Source: Takifugu bimaculatus
Taxonomy: Eukaryota; Chordata; Actinopteri; Tetraodontiformes; Tetraodontidae
Length of the DNA: 64,000 nt
Direction: 5' to 3'
Assembly: GCA_004026145.2 (NCBI GenBank)
Contig: CP034984.1
Coordinates: forward strand, 13,009,321 to 13,073,320
This document shows positions 38,843-51,400 of this stretch, one piece after another. The notes below the pieces were generated by a model. It saw only the letters and a program-made list of their open reading frames with translations, searched no databases and had not been told where the DNA came from. The position numbers were made by a program, and so were the translations under genes. The stretch's first letter is position 1. Every line of letters starts with the position of its first letter.

Positions 38843-38947
38843 ATGGTGGAAGAGACAAAGAGCACTTTGCTCTTAATTGCAATCTTTGTTCTTCATGTGG
38901 TCCCATCAGAGGCGGCTGGTGGGTCTGCAGGGTTAACCGGTGCTCAG
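38843..38947 (+). CDS. Possible first coding exon with signal peptide, unrecognised
   Basis: An ATG opens 35 codons that begin METK-like (MVEETK) and continue into a hydrophobic core, STLLLIAIFVLHVVPSEAAG, which looks like a secretory signal peptide with a plausible cleavage region at SEA-AG. The frame runs up to a potential donor CAG-GTAATC at 38948. No second exon can be identified. It may be chance. Confidence 0.15.
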
Positions 38948-41079
38948 GTAATCACACCGAAACGAGTGGGAAGAGGGAAGCTTCTTCCTTTCATGGCTTT
39001 TAAAAATATCCCTAATTTGAAGTGAATCATTTCTTCTTAAAACACCAGCGAATAAAGTTTTTGGTGAATTTTGTCTTGAAATGTGTTTTAATCTGCAAAT
39101 GAAGATATTTTCTTTGAGTTTTCCAGAAACTGAAGCAAGTGACGTAAACACAAAGTTTTTACTTGTTTTCTCTCATCGTGATAATTACCAATTGATAGGA
39201 TAAAATTCTACATTCTTTTACACTGACGGAAACACTAAAGCTAATTGTTTAAGTCAGATTTTTCATGTGAAAAAGCTACTAATTAAAATGTTAAATGCGC
39301 ATCCGACGTAACCCAGATGACTCGATGTCATTTCTGAAATATGCTCTTATCACAGGCCGTCATTCATCCAGAGGAGCTTCTCATGACCTGGATGTTGGTC
39401 ACAGGATGCCTGATGCAGTCAGTGGTCCAATATGGAGACGTCACTGACCCTGCGAGCTGTCTCTGCTCAGGGAGGCTCCTCAGGTGGTCCAGAAAAGGTC
39501 ACACTCAGCTGGACGCTGATTAGGACCTGTCTCCCCTGGTGATGGCTTCTCTGGACAAAAGAACCTGCTATATTTTGGTCCACATTCAGCACAAGTGTTG
39601 GAGATAAATTACGGAGGAGAAAATGACACCAGTAGTTAATGTGTCCAGAGCAGAATCATGTGAGACGAGTGCGACTCCTGCTGATGACGCAGCTTTTGAC
39701 AGGGTTCCTCGCACGTGCTGCAGCAGCGGGGAGAGTCTTTACACACATTCTGACCCTCTAATGAGTGTTTACTTGGGCTGTTCTGGAAAGCTTCTGTTCC
39801 AGGGTTCATCAGCTGGTTCCCACCTAAACTGCTGTGAACCGACTGGGGGAACTGGGTTAGGTCTGATTGACCAACCAGCTCGACCGTAGCCGTCAGCAGA
39901 GACGTCATGGAACGCCGAAGGCTTTTCCAGGGAGACATTGGAGCAGAGGCCATCGATCCCCGTGACCTGGCGACGCAGGTGTGACACGCAGCGTTCACTC
40001 GGAGGATTAGAACCCTGCAGCTCTGCTGAAAAGGTGAGAATCTGAGGACTACAGGTCTGGGTGAAGGGACACTTCATCCCGTCCTCCCTGAATGAGAGGA
40101 ACCGCTCTGAGGTTCAAATGTGGCTTCAAAGCCTTTTTACAGGAAATGACTGAATTCAAAGAGGAAACCTAAACCTTTCATTACAGCCCTCATCAGTTGA
40201 AGCTTTTCTTCTCACCTCTGTGTTATCAAATGTCAAAAGAGTTCAATTCATGTTCATTTGCCTACCTGCTTGACATTGTGTGGGCATAAAGCTGGAGCCA
40301 ATTACTGGTCCTCTGGGCGCTCTTTCAGCTGCTGCCCTCAGGCTTGACAACAGCAGAAAGCACATGGGGAGCCTGGAAGGCGGACCGAGGGGCAGGGAGG
40401 GGATGACGAGCGCTCCAATTAAGCATCGGCTGTGGTGACGACCCCCTGCTGGGCCGGGGAGGCCTGAAGCCAGGCGAGGAGTGTTGACTCTGATCACTTT
40501 AGTCCACCACAACGTACAAGGAGCCAGGAATGTTTCCCCAGTCACAACATGATATTTTCACCTAATTTAGCCAATCGGTTCCCACTTGCTCCTGGTCAAC
40601 CTCCGGGGGGGGGGGATGGGGGGGATGGGGGGGTCGGCCCAACGACCTGGCGTTCGGTGCAGAGATTCAAGCCCTTCCCAGCAGCGGGTAAGTTCAGAAC
40701 TCATCAGGGAAACACCTTACGAGGGTGAACCCACTTCTCAGGGAGACCAGCCCCCCGGTCTAGAACAGCAGTAACTTGGGTCATTTAATTCTCAATGATG
40801 TCATTGTGGTGGTGCGGCGAGCTGCCGAGGGGGTAACCGAGCCGTCTAATGTCAGCTGGGCTGCGTGCACCAACACGCTCCCGTGCACTGAACACGCCGT
40901 TTCTGGCTGCATGTTTCAGTTTAAAGCTGCACGCGTGTTTCTTTTACTGCCTTTTCTTCCGCAGGATTAGACTTAATGGGAGCTGCCTTTGTCAGACGTG
41001 AGGAGCCACAAAGCTGATTTTCATGTCACTTTTCCCACAAATCCGATCTTACCCAGGGGTATAGGCCCGTGTCCCAGAA

Positions 41080-41790
41080 TGCCCCAGGCTGCTGGCTAAT
41101 AATTAAATTGTTTGCCTGGGCCCTGTTTCACTATGGCGATCCTTTCAATTAAATCAACAGGTTCCGACGGCACAGCCTTTGCCTGGTAATTGGCTGCTTG
41201 TTAGAGCTCTGCTGCCACAAACAAATTGGATAATTACCCCCAAAGTGGCATCTATGTCAAGGCCTCATTTACCTGAGTTCTGTTTGTTCATTGTGGTTGT
41301 TGCTGTTGTTTGCGAATGCCCGTATAAAAGGTAATTAAAATGGCTAATTGAAGCCAGTGGAAGCAAAGTGTTGTTTGAATTTTCTCCCGCTTGATTTTCT
41401 TTGCTTACTTAAGGCTAGATTTATTTGTAATAACCTAATCAAGCAGCAGCCTGTCATTCAATTAGATTATGAAGACCTTAACTGGAGTAAAGACACGCCG
41501 CCAGATATTTAATTTGTTGTCTGAAAAGTATTTGTCATTATTTGCAATATTTAGGAAGTAATTACGTGCAAAGTTCTTGGGTGCAGTTCCACAAAGCTGC
41601 CACTTTTTATTAGATAAGTTATATATGTAAATGTAATTAATGCAAATATTAATAATTACTGGCTGTGTTCATCTGTAAAGACTAACAATTAAATCATTAA
41701 ATGAAGCAAAATAATTGGTTATTTCAAACTGTATTTTCTAATGCCTTGCTGCTTTCTGTCCCTCTTAATTGGTCTGGATAAAAGAAATCC
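41080..41790. promoter_or_regulatory. Candidate conserved non-coding enhancer block
   Basis: The block is AT-rich and non-repetitive and is dense in homeodomain cores: AATAATTAAATTG, GGTAATTGGC, GGATAATTACC, GGTAATTAAAATGGCTAATTG and others. SOX-like ACAAA/ATTGT words also occur. It lies 7-8 kb downstream of emx1 in a gene-poor interval, as developmental enhancers often do. Without alignment this is only a suggestion. Confidence 0.3.
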
Positions 41791-42513
41791 CTTTCAGGTA
41801 AAAAGAGCTATTTATTCACTGAATTGAATTCCCCTCACAAAGCATCCTGCAGCCTGGGGGGCCGCGCAGATAACCCAGCGCTTTGGTCTTAAATTAAAAA
41901 GGCTCGCGGCGCCACCGCTAAACTCTCTAAAATGACGTTTTCCTGTTCCTGTTGGAGTCAAGGAGAAAGGTCGTCTACATTTACATTCCTTTATGTTCAT
42001 TTTGGCTCTTGTGAACACGTTCAGAGCGGCGCTGCTGCTGTCAACCAAGACCTCCTCTTGGTTACAGCGTCCAGACTCTCATTTCAGAGTTTAAAACCAC
42101 ACCGAGCCTACCGCTGTGCCCTTGAGCAACGACCGGAATCCTGCTGCAACAGTCATTTGGAAGCTGCCTGAACTCGTGGCCGCTCAGTGGAAGTGGAAGA
42201 GAAGCAGCGCTATTGTGAGAAGAACATCTGCAGGTTCCTGAGACAGCTGTCTGAGCAGCTTCTCACCTCTGGAGCTGTTGGAGGGCGGCAGCGCTCCTGG
42301 TGACAGCTGGAAGGTGCTGCCAGCATCCAGAGGCTGCCACACGCGCGCCGCTCACTTTCTAACCTCAAGAAAACCTCATATTTGTCAGTTTGTTGTTCTC
42401 TCCATCACCGGCACCTTTAGCACCTTTGACCCAGACTTGATCTTTACACCGACTGCAGTCAGAGTTTAAACGCGTCTAAATTGCTCCCTAACGCCAGCGT
42501 GTAGTGAAGGTCA

Positions 42514-43019
42514 GGTTAGATCAGGGGTGGGCAAACATTTTGATTCGTGGGCCACAATGGGTTCTAACATTTGACAAAGGGGCCGGACCAGGAGCAGATG
42601 GATGGATGGAGTGCTTTGGTAACCTCACCTCATTGGAGAAAAAATACACATCTTGGGATATGGAGAAAACATGTGCTTTAATTTCAAATGAAAATGAAGA
42701 GAAGCATTACAACAAAATATCTGACTTTGGAATGATTCTTAAAACACTTAAAATCAAATGAATAAAATGTGCCTTTTTAAAAAAAAATTAATAACCATTT
42801 CTATTTTAAAGCACTGAAAGTTCTGTTATCCTTCAGGATATCACCATCACTCTCCTCCTGACTGTCTTTTTTCTAGTGGGAAAACACCAGAATTGCAGTG
42901 AAAATTTAACATTAACAAGGTTTATTCATTTAATTTTTCAAGTTTGGCGGGCCGGATTAAAACGTTTAACGGGCCGCGTGTGGCCCCCGGGCCTTAGTTT
43001 GCCCATGCCTGGGTTAGAT
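42514..43019. mobile_element. Non-autonomous hAT element (MITE) with 8-bp target duplication
   Basis: The element occupies 42522-43011 (490 bp). Its ends are imperfect terminal inverted repeats: CAGGGGTGGGCAAAC at the left, and GTTTGCCCATGCCTG at the right, the complement being CAGGCATGGGCAAAC. It is flanked by identical copies of the octamer GGTTAGAT at 42514-42521 and 43012-43019. An 8-bp duplication and CAGGG-type ends are diagnostic of the hAT superfamily. Internal sequence encodes no transposase, so it would have been mobilised in trans. Subterminal GGGCCGGA/GGGCCGC words are also typical. Confidence 0.92.
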
Positions 43020-43381
43020 GGTTTAGGTGGAGCAAACACGTTTTATTCTCATTGTCACGCCAACGCTCCGTCTCTTCTCTGTGCCCCCGCGTGTGCACGC
43101 TGCTCTGGAGGATCTCCTGCTGTATTCACACATGGGCTGACCCACAGATATGGGGGGGGGGTCCAGGTGTTTTTTCCAGCAGCTGGATGTTAGAGAGGTG
43201 GAGTGTGTGAGCAGGCGGTGTTTTCAGGTGAGTAGCACCAGCTCTCCCCTGCATCAGCCTGACTGGCTCTCAATGGAGCGAGAACAGGATGGGGACCGGC
43301 CCCCCGGGGGCCCCTCAGTGATAGATGAGACTGCTGAGAGCAGTGACAGCAAATGCTGTCTCACATGGTCAGCAGCAAGGA

Positions 43382-43383
<2 letters not shown>

Positions 43384-43456
<73 letters not shown>
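43384..43456. repeat. (GT)36 microsatellite
   Basis: Long, practically perfect GT run. Confidence 0.97.
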
Positions 43457-43457
<1 letters not shown>

Positions 43458-43767
43458 CGCTCGCCACCTTCTCATTTTCAGCATGGTTGTGTTTAAAGGT
43501 AGACTGTCGTCATGACGACGTAACGGGCAGAACTTTGTAAATATGCGTAAAGCAACGACCTTGTTAGGGCTTAAATTACGCAGCTGTGAATAGTTTTATC
43601 ACATCTTCATAGTTTTATCAGAATTGTTTTATCACATCCCATTTGTTACACTGACATTTTCCATAAAAATAGGGAAAGTTCTCCAGACATGGATGAGCAG
43701 GAGGTCAAGGCAGCATAGTCATGAGGAAGCTCCACACGCGGCAGCAGAAACGGCCTGTCAGGTAAGG

Positions 43768-44053
43768 CCTGTCTGTCTGTCTGTCTGTCTGTCTGTCTGC
43801 CTGTCTGTCTGCCTGCCTGTCTGCCTGCCTGTCTGCCTGCCTGCCTGTCTGTCTGTCTGCCTGTCTGCCTGTCTGTCTGTCTGTCTGTCTGTCTGCCTGC
43901 CTGCCTGCCTGTCTGCCTGCCTGTCTGCCTGTCTGTCTGCCTGCCTGTCTGCCTGTCTGTCTGCCTGTCTGTCTGCCTGCCTGTCTGTCTGCCTGCCTGC
44001 CTGCCTGCCTGTCTGTCTGCCTGCCTGTCTGCCTGCCTGTCTGCCTGCCTGTG
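43768..44053. repeat. Tetranucleotide array of CTGT and CTGC units
   Basis: About 71 tetramers of the form CTGY, mixing CTGT and CTGC in an irregular order. Because 4 and 3 are coprime, the array stays open in several frames on both strands and mimics long proteins. Confidence 0.97.
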
Positions 44054-44891
44054 CGGAGGTATGCTGAGTGGCTGGAGGGGTTTTCTCAGGGTTCCGGGGC
44101 CACTGGGGCTCAGAAACACCCCCACCTCCTTTGTGAGGTGTTTGTTTTGAGCAGAAATTAGAAACCTGCTTCACACTTTAATTGTACCTTTGCAGTGCAG
44201 CCGTGAACCCTGGAAAGACGTGATTAACGGCCTAATAGACGCCAGCGTTCCAGATCGTACGTGCAACAGAGGGGAACACGTGTTCTGCTGGTCCGTCTCT
44301 TCATGGCAACAGGTCAGTGTCGCGTTATCCCGGGAGAACCTGACCTCCAGAGTGGCTCGCAGCCAGAACAGGGACTCGTGTGAACGCAGCCAACACTGCA
44401 GGAAATGGAGCCTTAATTCAGGATGATATGAACATTCCACTTCAGCAACGCTCTCGTGCTCCCTCACCTGACCTTTCCTCCCCATGACCTTCCTCTTTGT
44501 GCTGCAGTTTACAGACGCACTTGTGTAATTGTGTGTGTGCGCGTGCGTGCATGTGTGTGTCGGCTAATTAAACTATGGCAGCCATATGTGTTAATGAGCT
44601 CCCTCATTAGGCAGTAGCTCTCCTCGTTAGGAGGAGAGGCGGAGCGGCTCTTTCTGGAGCTCCTGCTGAGTTCGCTGTCCCACTCGCTGAAGAGCGGATT
44701 AGAGGCCAGCGCCGGAATATTGGCTGGAAGGGAGAGATATTTCTGGAGATGAGCTCCAAAACATCAAAAGGTCTGTTAGTTTCCACATTAATAAAAAAAA
44801 ACAAAAAAAAAACCACCTTGAATTTAGCTCAGCTTTAAATGTATAAACAGCAGGATTAGTAATCGATTACATTTAAAAACGCTTTCATTGT

Positions 44892-45032
44892 ACGGCGTGT
44901 CCAGCTGGTCCACGGCGTGTCCCACCGCCCACGCCACGGTGTGTCCCGCCAGTCCACTCCACAGCTGGTCCACGTGGTCCACAGCGTGTCCCACCGGTCC
45001 ACGCCACGGCGTGTCCCGCTGTCTTTTCCCTC
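44892..45032. repeat. Short GC-rich degenerate minisatellite
   Basis: Variants of CACGGCGTGTCCCAC and CAGCTGGTCCAC recur several times over 140 bp. Confidence 0.75.
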
Positions 45033-48000
45033 AGACGCTGCAGGAACGATTCTCCTCTGACTCTCATCAAATGTGACTATAACGGTAATAAATGGTTATT
45101 CTTCGCTTGTTCCACAACGTTTCTCCTCCTCTTCTGTGGCGTTTCATCAGTTCCCAGCTTTACTTCTCCGGGTCCTGAATTGTGCCGGATCCCTTTATTC
45201 CGACCTGTCCACACAGGTGTAACACTGAGATGTCACCTGTGGGATCTGCCCCCAGCCTCTTTCACTGATGCCATCCAGGTTACAAGGCGGTGCTTTCACT
45301 TTAGCCTTGTTACCTTAGGATGCGCCTTTCTACTCATTAAATCTGTTTCTTTGTCTTCTCTCTGCCAAATAACCCTCCGAACGGAGCAGGCCAGCTCCAG
45401 CTTTGCAATGTTTAAGATTTAATTACTGCTGGAAATAGCTCAGACGGCCATATGGCAGAACACGTCAGACATATGTGGCGCCAACCGTCCTGTGAAAATG
45501 CTGCCTCCCGCTCCATGAAGGGACCTGTTTTTATCTCACCAGTCTTTTTTGCACTTTTACAATAATAGCAGATGAAAGAAACCCCTCTCCAAAAAGCAAC
45601 ATGGGTGCCCTGTTCCCCTGGACCCCCCGCCTGCTCAATTTGTCCCACTTCCCCATTTCACACCTTCCAGGATGCCTGATTGGGATTCTGCCTCCAACTC
45701 TAACAGCCATCTGTCTCTCCATCAAATATTAGAAGATGAAAACCTCAAATTACACTTTAATCTGCAAGTTTGACTCTTTTTTTGCACTCATGGATTAAAT
45801 ACAGAAGACTGAAGCTTTTTCAGGGTTATTTGGCTTAAATTTTAAGGTTAAATCTCAGATTCTGTGGATGCGTCTGCACCCCTGAATTATTCTGACCTTC
45901 AGTCAGAAGAGGTGACGCCTGAGATCACCACGGCAACAGATTGCGTGACTGACATGCTATTAAAGGCCTGTGCGTGATGTCTGCTGCCCGCCACGGTGAC
46001 ACCGGCAGGGTTGTGCTCCAGTTGGCTGTGCACGTTAGCATATGCTGCCAGAGAGACGTGTTGTTTACGCCCCGATGCTTGATGTTGACGCAGTGTTGCC
46101 TTCTAAAAATGAGTCAAGAACGCGCACGTGTGTGCATTTGAATGAAATGCCAAATGATTGGTTTAGATGTTGCAAATGAACACAATGTATACACAGACAT
46201 GCACACACAGGATAAACACATCACAACACACGGCTTCCACCATATAAATGCTAATTTCCTGAAGCGTCTGCGCGCGTTTGTATAGATTTCCACTTGATCT
46301 GTGTAATTTTTGGCAGATTATCTCCTGTCACGATTTGTGCCGTAATAACCGTGTTTATTCAGTTTGGCACCGCGTTTGTGAGGCGCACGCTGCTGCTGCA
46401 GCTCAACCGGCCCAAATGTGGATTATTCAGGCTTTACTTTGAGTTCCTTTCAGTTGAACGTAGACCTGCGCGTTGACCAAACGACCAGAAAAGGTCCGAT
46501 TCCTCGCGCACCCACGATGACCCGCCCTCTCCTGGTGTCTGTGATTAGGACTTTTCACCGAGCAGAGATGTTTTGTCGGCCATTTTTAAAACAATTCCGC
46601 ATTGTTCCGCTTTTTCAGCAATTATCTTGTGATTTGCTCGATGCGCAGCAGCCGGAGCAGCGGCCGGACCGCCGGGACGCCGCCGCATTATTTAGCGCTG
46701 CATGAAGTTAATATGCCACATTAAAACACGCTTTTCTGCTGAGAACTGAACCAGTGTTTCACCCCCTCCTGTGGGCTCCTGTGTCTGCTGACTTAGGTGA
46801 CCGGGGGGCGGGCGAGGTGCTGCTCTGGCTGCTTCTGTTGCGCCTGGACGCGAACCTCACGTGCCCTCATCGAGGACTGTAGCGGCTAAAACACCTTCTG
46901 TGCTTATTTGGCTGAACAGGAATGCGGCGAGTCTTGAAAGGCGTGGCTGCACCTGTGGTGCGTCTAGGATATCCTGGAAACTCAAAACAAGGCCCCTTCT
47001 CCGACCGCAGATGTCCGACTCTTTGTGCGCCTTTTGTGAAAGCCGCTGCGGCGCATTTGAGTCTCCCTCCGCTTCAGCGGCTGCTGCTCTTGTTTCCCAG
47101 CTTACAAAACACGGCTGCAGGGTCAGACGTCAGGGCTCATCTCCAAAGCCTCGGGGTCACCAGGAGGGGATTCCTTCCGTTTCTTTTGACAGGTGATTAC
47201 TGGGGTGTTTTGGTGAGCAGACTGGACCACAATAGTCAGCACTTTCCCAGGATGCACACGCCGGAGCGGCATTAGTGGCGTGTCCCCCTTCAGACGGAAT
47301 TTGGAGGAAATGCCAATCCGAAAGGTAACACACCTGACACCTGTGTGACATTCCTGACACCTGGGTTTTGATGGGAGCTTCCCAACTGGGGAGGGATCTC
47401 TTTTAACGCAACAACAAAAATGCCCCCTGATGTCTTGATGGTTTTAAAGAGGTTTTAATTACAGAATATTAGAACCACAAAACTATTTCTGTACAGCACT
47501 TCAAGTCTCTGTTAGATGCCTCCAGTAATCCCCTCTCTCCCAGTAGAACCAGTCCTTTCATCTCCTGCTACATCCAGGTCACGGAGTCTCCCTGATGCTT
47601 TACAGCCCAAAGCCCAGTCACTCCCATTAAGACCAGTTCATTTAAGCTCCGCCCCACTAACCACTTGGCTCTAAATTTCAATGTTACTTATATGACCACA
47701 ATAATGTCAAAGGGACGTTTGTGGCGTTTACCTTCACGTGCCTGTTGGGCGGTGCGATAAATCATCCAGACACGTCGGTGATGCCTTTTTACAACACGTT
47801 GGACTCCAGAACAACAAAAGGACAAACACACAAATGTGACGAAATCGGCGTCGTGTAACGGGAGGAGGCTGTTTCTCATCAGAGAATCGGCTCGGTTTTT
47901 ATTTCTAAAACATCCTTTTGTCAGTACATGGACAGCATGTTCTGCTGGAGCTGCAGATGTCTGATAAACGGGCCGGCGCTCCGGGGGACGCCGACGTTCT

Positions 48001-48433
48001 GGGTGCTCCTCCGGCTTCGCTCCCTCCGAGCGTGACGCCATGTTGGAGTCACCGAGGAGCCGAATTCAAATTAACGTGGCTCACAGGTGTCGGCGTGGGC
48101 GGCTGAGCACTGAGGTGTTAATGACCTAAGCAGGTGGTGAAAACAGCTTTAATAAAGTAAATAGCCTCTTTTCAAAACAACCTTAATAATAATACAATTT
48201 AAAAGAAAAGCGCTAGTTTGCTGCTTGTGTCTTTAAACACCAGAGATGAAATGATCCAGAGGTATTCAGGAGGGGAGCTTCCCTTCCCGGCGTCACAGAG
48301 AATGGCATGTGAGGTTCTGGTGTCGTCCTCTAACGGGTCTAATTACACTTCATAATGTTACAGCATAATAAATAATGTTGGTCCTCCAAATCACCGGACG
48401 GGTGTGGATTAGGGCAACGTTTGGGGGGGGGGG

Positions 48434-51400
48434 TTAGTCCTCCGAGGTCACGTCAATGTCCTCAGAGCTGTTCTGCTTGGTGGCGATGCGCCATCTGTTG
48501 ATGTGGTGGCTCCCCTTCTTCTTCTGTTGGCTCTCCGGTCCCTCCTCCTCCAGCTTCTGACGCTTGTACTTGGTCCGCCTGTTCTGGAACCACACCTTCA
48601 CCTGCAGACGCAAAGAAACGAGGAGACTTCAGTCCTACGGGAGCTACGTGTTCTCTTCATGGTTAAACAACCTGGAACGAGAACATGGTGATAATATTCA
48701 GCTCCGTTTGTAGTGAAATGGATGCTTTATCAATAAAGTTGTCAGTGAGCCCAAATGCTCAAAGCTAATGTTGCTAGTCACTCTTTACTGGATTAAAACC
48801 AACATATTTGGAGGATTTTGCTCCACATCTGATTACACCCCCATGTGGGTCCGATTGTGCGCCTGTTGTCACCTCCATTAACGCACAAACTGATTAAAAC
48901 GGTTTCTCATCGGAGCAGATCGCTAATCTGGAAACCAACGCAACCACGCTAATGCTAAGGCTAATGCCAATACTCTCCTCACACCTTCAACCTCAAGGAC
49001 ATTATTAAAAACTAACCTCAGCAGAAAATCCTTGTTTTCAAGTGATTAAAAAAACAGATGCACTGATATTGAATGATGAAACCGGATCTTGAAGGATTTT
49101 TTAGTAGCAGAACTTTTGTGTGTGTGCAGTTATCAAGACAACACAATAACACTGTTCAATATTTCACAATTAACGTCAATAATTACACTTTAGAAACAGA
49201 ATGTTTCTCTGTTTAGGAGTGTGTCGCACCAGTTTAGAATATGTCAATGTTGCAATGACAATAAAATGTATAAAACTGAACTACAATAATTTTTTAAAAA
49301 AACAACTAAATATAAACATATTAAGAACGACGAAAAAAATAATGCTGAATTATTTCACACAACTAGTTCATAATACTCTTTTTGATTAATTTAAATGTAA
49401 ATTATATTTTTAACTGGATTGCTGTATTTTGTTGTAAATTGTTTAAATCATAATTAATGTGATAATGTTGAAAATAGCCTCCTGTAATATTATTACAATT
49501 ATCAATTTTAATATTAGAATTATTATTCCTAATAATGCGGATTACACATGACTATTAATGCAAAATTATTTTACTAGTTTAACTTATATTTTTCATTTAT
49601 TATTTATATTTTTAAATATATACGTATATTAAATCCGTTGTACGATGTAAAATAACAAGTGCGTTTAGTTCGTCAACATTCGCATTTTATAACGGAACTT
49701 TTATAATTGAACTTTTATAACCGAACCTTTATAACGGAACTTTTATAATTGAACTTTTATAACCGAACCTTTATAACGGAACTTTTATAATTGAACTTTT
49801 ATAACCGAACAGAATTTTTATAACGGAACTTTTCTCCACAGTTGTCGAGCTTTGTGGACCTTAACGGGGGAAAAGCCTTTCAGTCAAATCTGCCCTCAAA
49901 TCTAAGCAAAGATTGTCCGTTTTCACCTGAAAACTGCGCTATTTTGCGTTATTTTGAGATTTGCGGTGCATCTTTTGGCGCCTCGGCTAGCTTAGCATTA
50001 GCTGACCTGTGTTTCCGACAGGCTGAGGCTGTTGGCCAGCTGCTTCCGCTCGGCTCCCACCACGTAGTGGTTCTTCTCGAAGGCCCTTTCCAGGCGCAGC
50101 AGCTGCGAGGGCGAGAAGGCCGTGCGGATGCGCTTCGGCTTCCTGGCGAAGGGCCCGTGGAGCAGCAGGCTGTCCTGGGACACGTCGCCACCTGGAAGCG
50201 GAGGAAGGAGAGGAGGAAGGAGAGGAGGAAGGAGAGGAGGAAGGAGAGGAGGAAGGAGAGAAGGAAGGAGAGGAGGAAGGAGAGAAGGAAGGAGAGGAAG
50301 CAGAGGAGGAGGCGTCGAGGTAAACAGTGCGAAGGTAAACAGTCGAATACTATTAAAGGGGGCTATTAATAAAAATAATTATTATTAATAAGTATTATTA
50401 TTAATAATTATTATTAATAATTATTATTATTAATAATTATTATTAAAAAGTTACTATGTATTGTTACTTTTGTAATATTTCCTGAGAATTCCCTTTAAAA
50501 CTGTGCGTGTTTGTTAGGGTTATAAAATGCGTGTGCGTGTGTTGCGTTTTAACAAAGCCTGAAAAAGTAAAAATCAACTTATGAATTGCGACGGATTGAT
50601 ATTATTAAAAATAAGCAGGGCCGCATTTAATTCCTATAAAACCTTAAACAAATGAAGACAAAGCTGAGAAATAATTAACGTAATGAATGACTGCAGCATA
50701 AGGTCAAGTTTTAATTATATATAACAGGTAAACAGTCCAACCCTGCAGCCTCGGTAATACTAAATGTTTAAACTATAACTAGTTTAAATTAATACAAATA
50801 TTCATTCAACATCAAATTCTCTTGACTTTCTTCTCATATTTCTATTTACTAAGCATTAAAGTAATCGAATTTACATTTTGATTAAATGGATTCTCGTCAT
50901 TTAATCAAAATTTGAAATAAAATCTGTGTACTACTTTTTTTGGTCGATTATTAATATTTATTTTCCAGGCGTTAATATAATAAATGTAAATATTCTGCAG
51001 CTGTTTTTGTCCTTTTAATTAATCTATCGTGTGTCTGCCCGTATTCCGACAAACGTTATGTCCCATTTTAAATAGGTATTTTATCTGCGGGGCCTGGAAC
51101 ACATCGGCACTGGTCCGTCCCAGTGTGCCGGGTTCCGTCCCAGTGTGCCGGGTTCCGTCCCAGTGTGCCGGGTTCCGTCCCAGTGTGTTGGGTTCCGTCC
51201 CAGTGTGTCGGGTTCCGTCCCAGTTAAATGAAAAGCCAGTTGGTGGCTCCAGTAAATGACCTGAGCTGGGATTTAACCTCCGATTCGCGTCTCTTCTGGG
51301 ATGAAATAATGATCCTGGTTCTGATCTGTTCTGTCCGTCCGGCCTGGCTCCCGAGAGATTTAAGGAACGGGGAATTAAAGCCGCGGTGTTCTGACCCAAG

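Larger units (their letters stand above)
36300..48430. other. Gene-poor interval between rab11fip5 and emx1
   Basis: These 12 kb contain microsatellites, minisatellites, a hAT MITE and AT-rich blocks resembling conserved non-coding DNA, but no exon I can assign. In mammals, as I recall, SFXN5 lies between EMX1 and RAB11FIP5; no sideroflexin-like text is visible here. A short frame with a hydrophobic N-terminus starts at 38843. Confidence 0.5.

Noticed and set aside
42504..42761. 85-residue frame as a gene
   Set aside because: It lies inside the hAT MITE and has no transposase motif.
43624..44174. Long Cys/Leu/Ser/Val or Arg/Gln/Asp frames
   Set aside because: They translate the CTGT/CTGC tetranucleotide array.
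46294..47275. Several open frames of 60-117 residues near 46.3-47.3 kb
   Set aside because: They overlap in different frames and none resembles a known protein; the region may be regulatory but I cannot support a gene.
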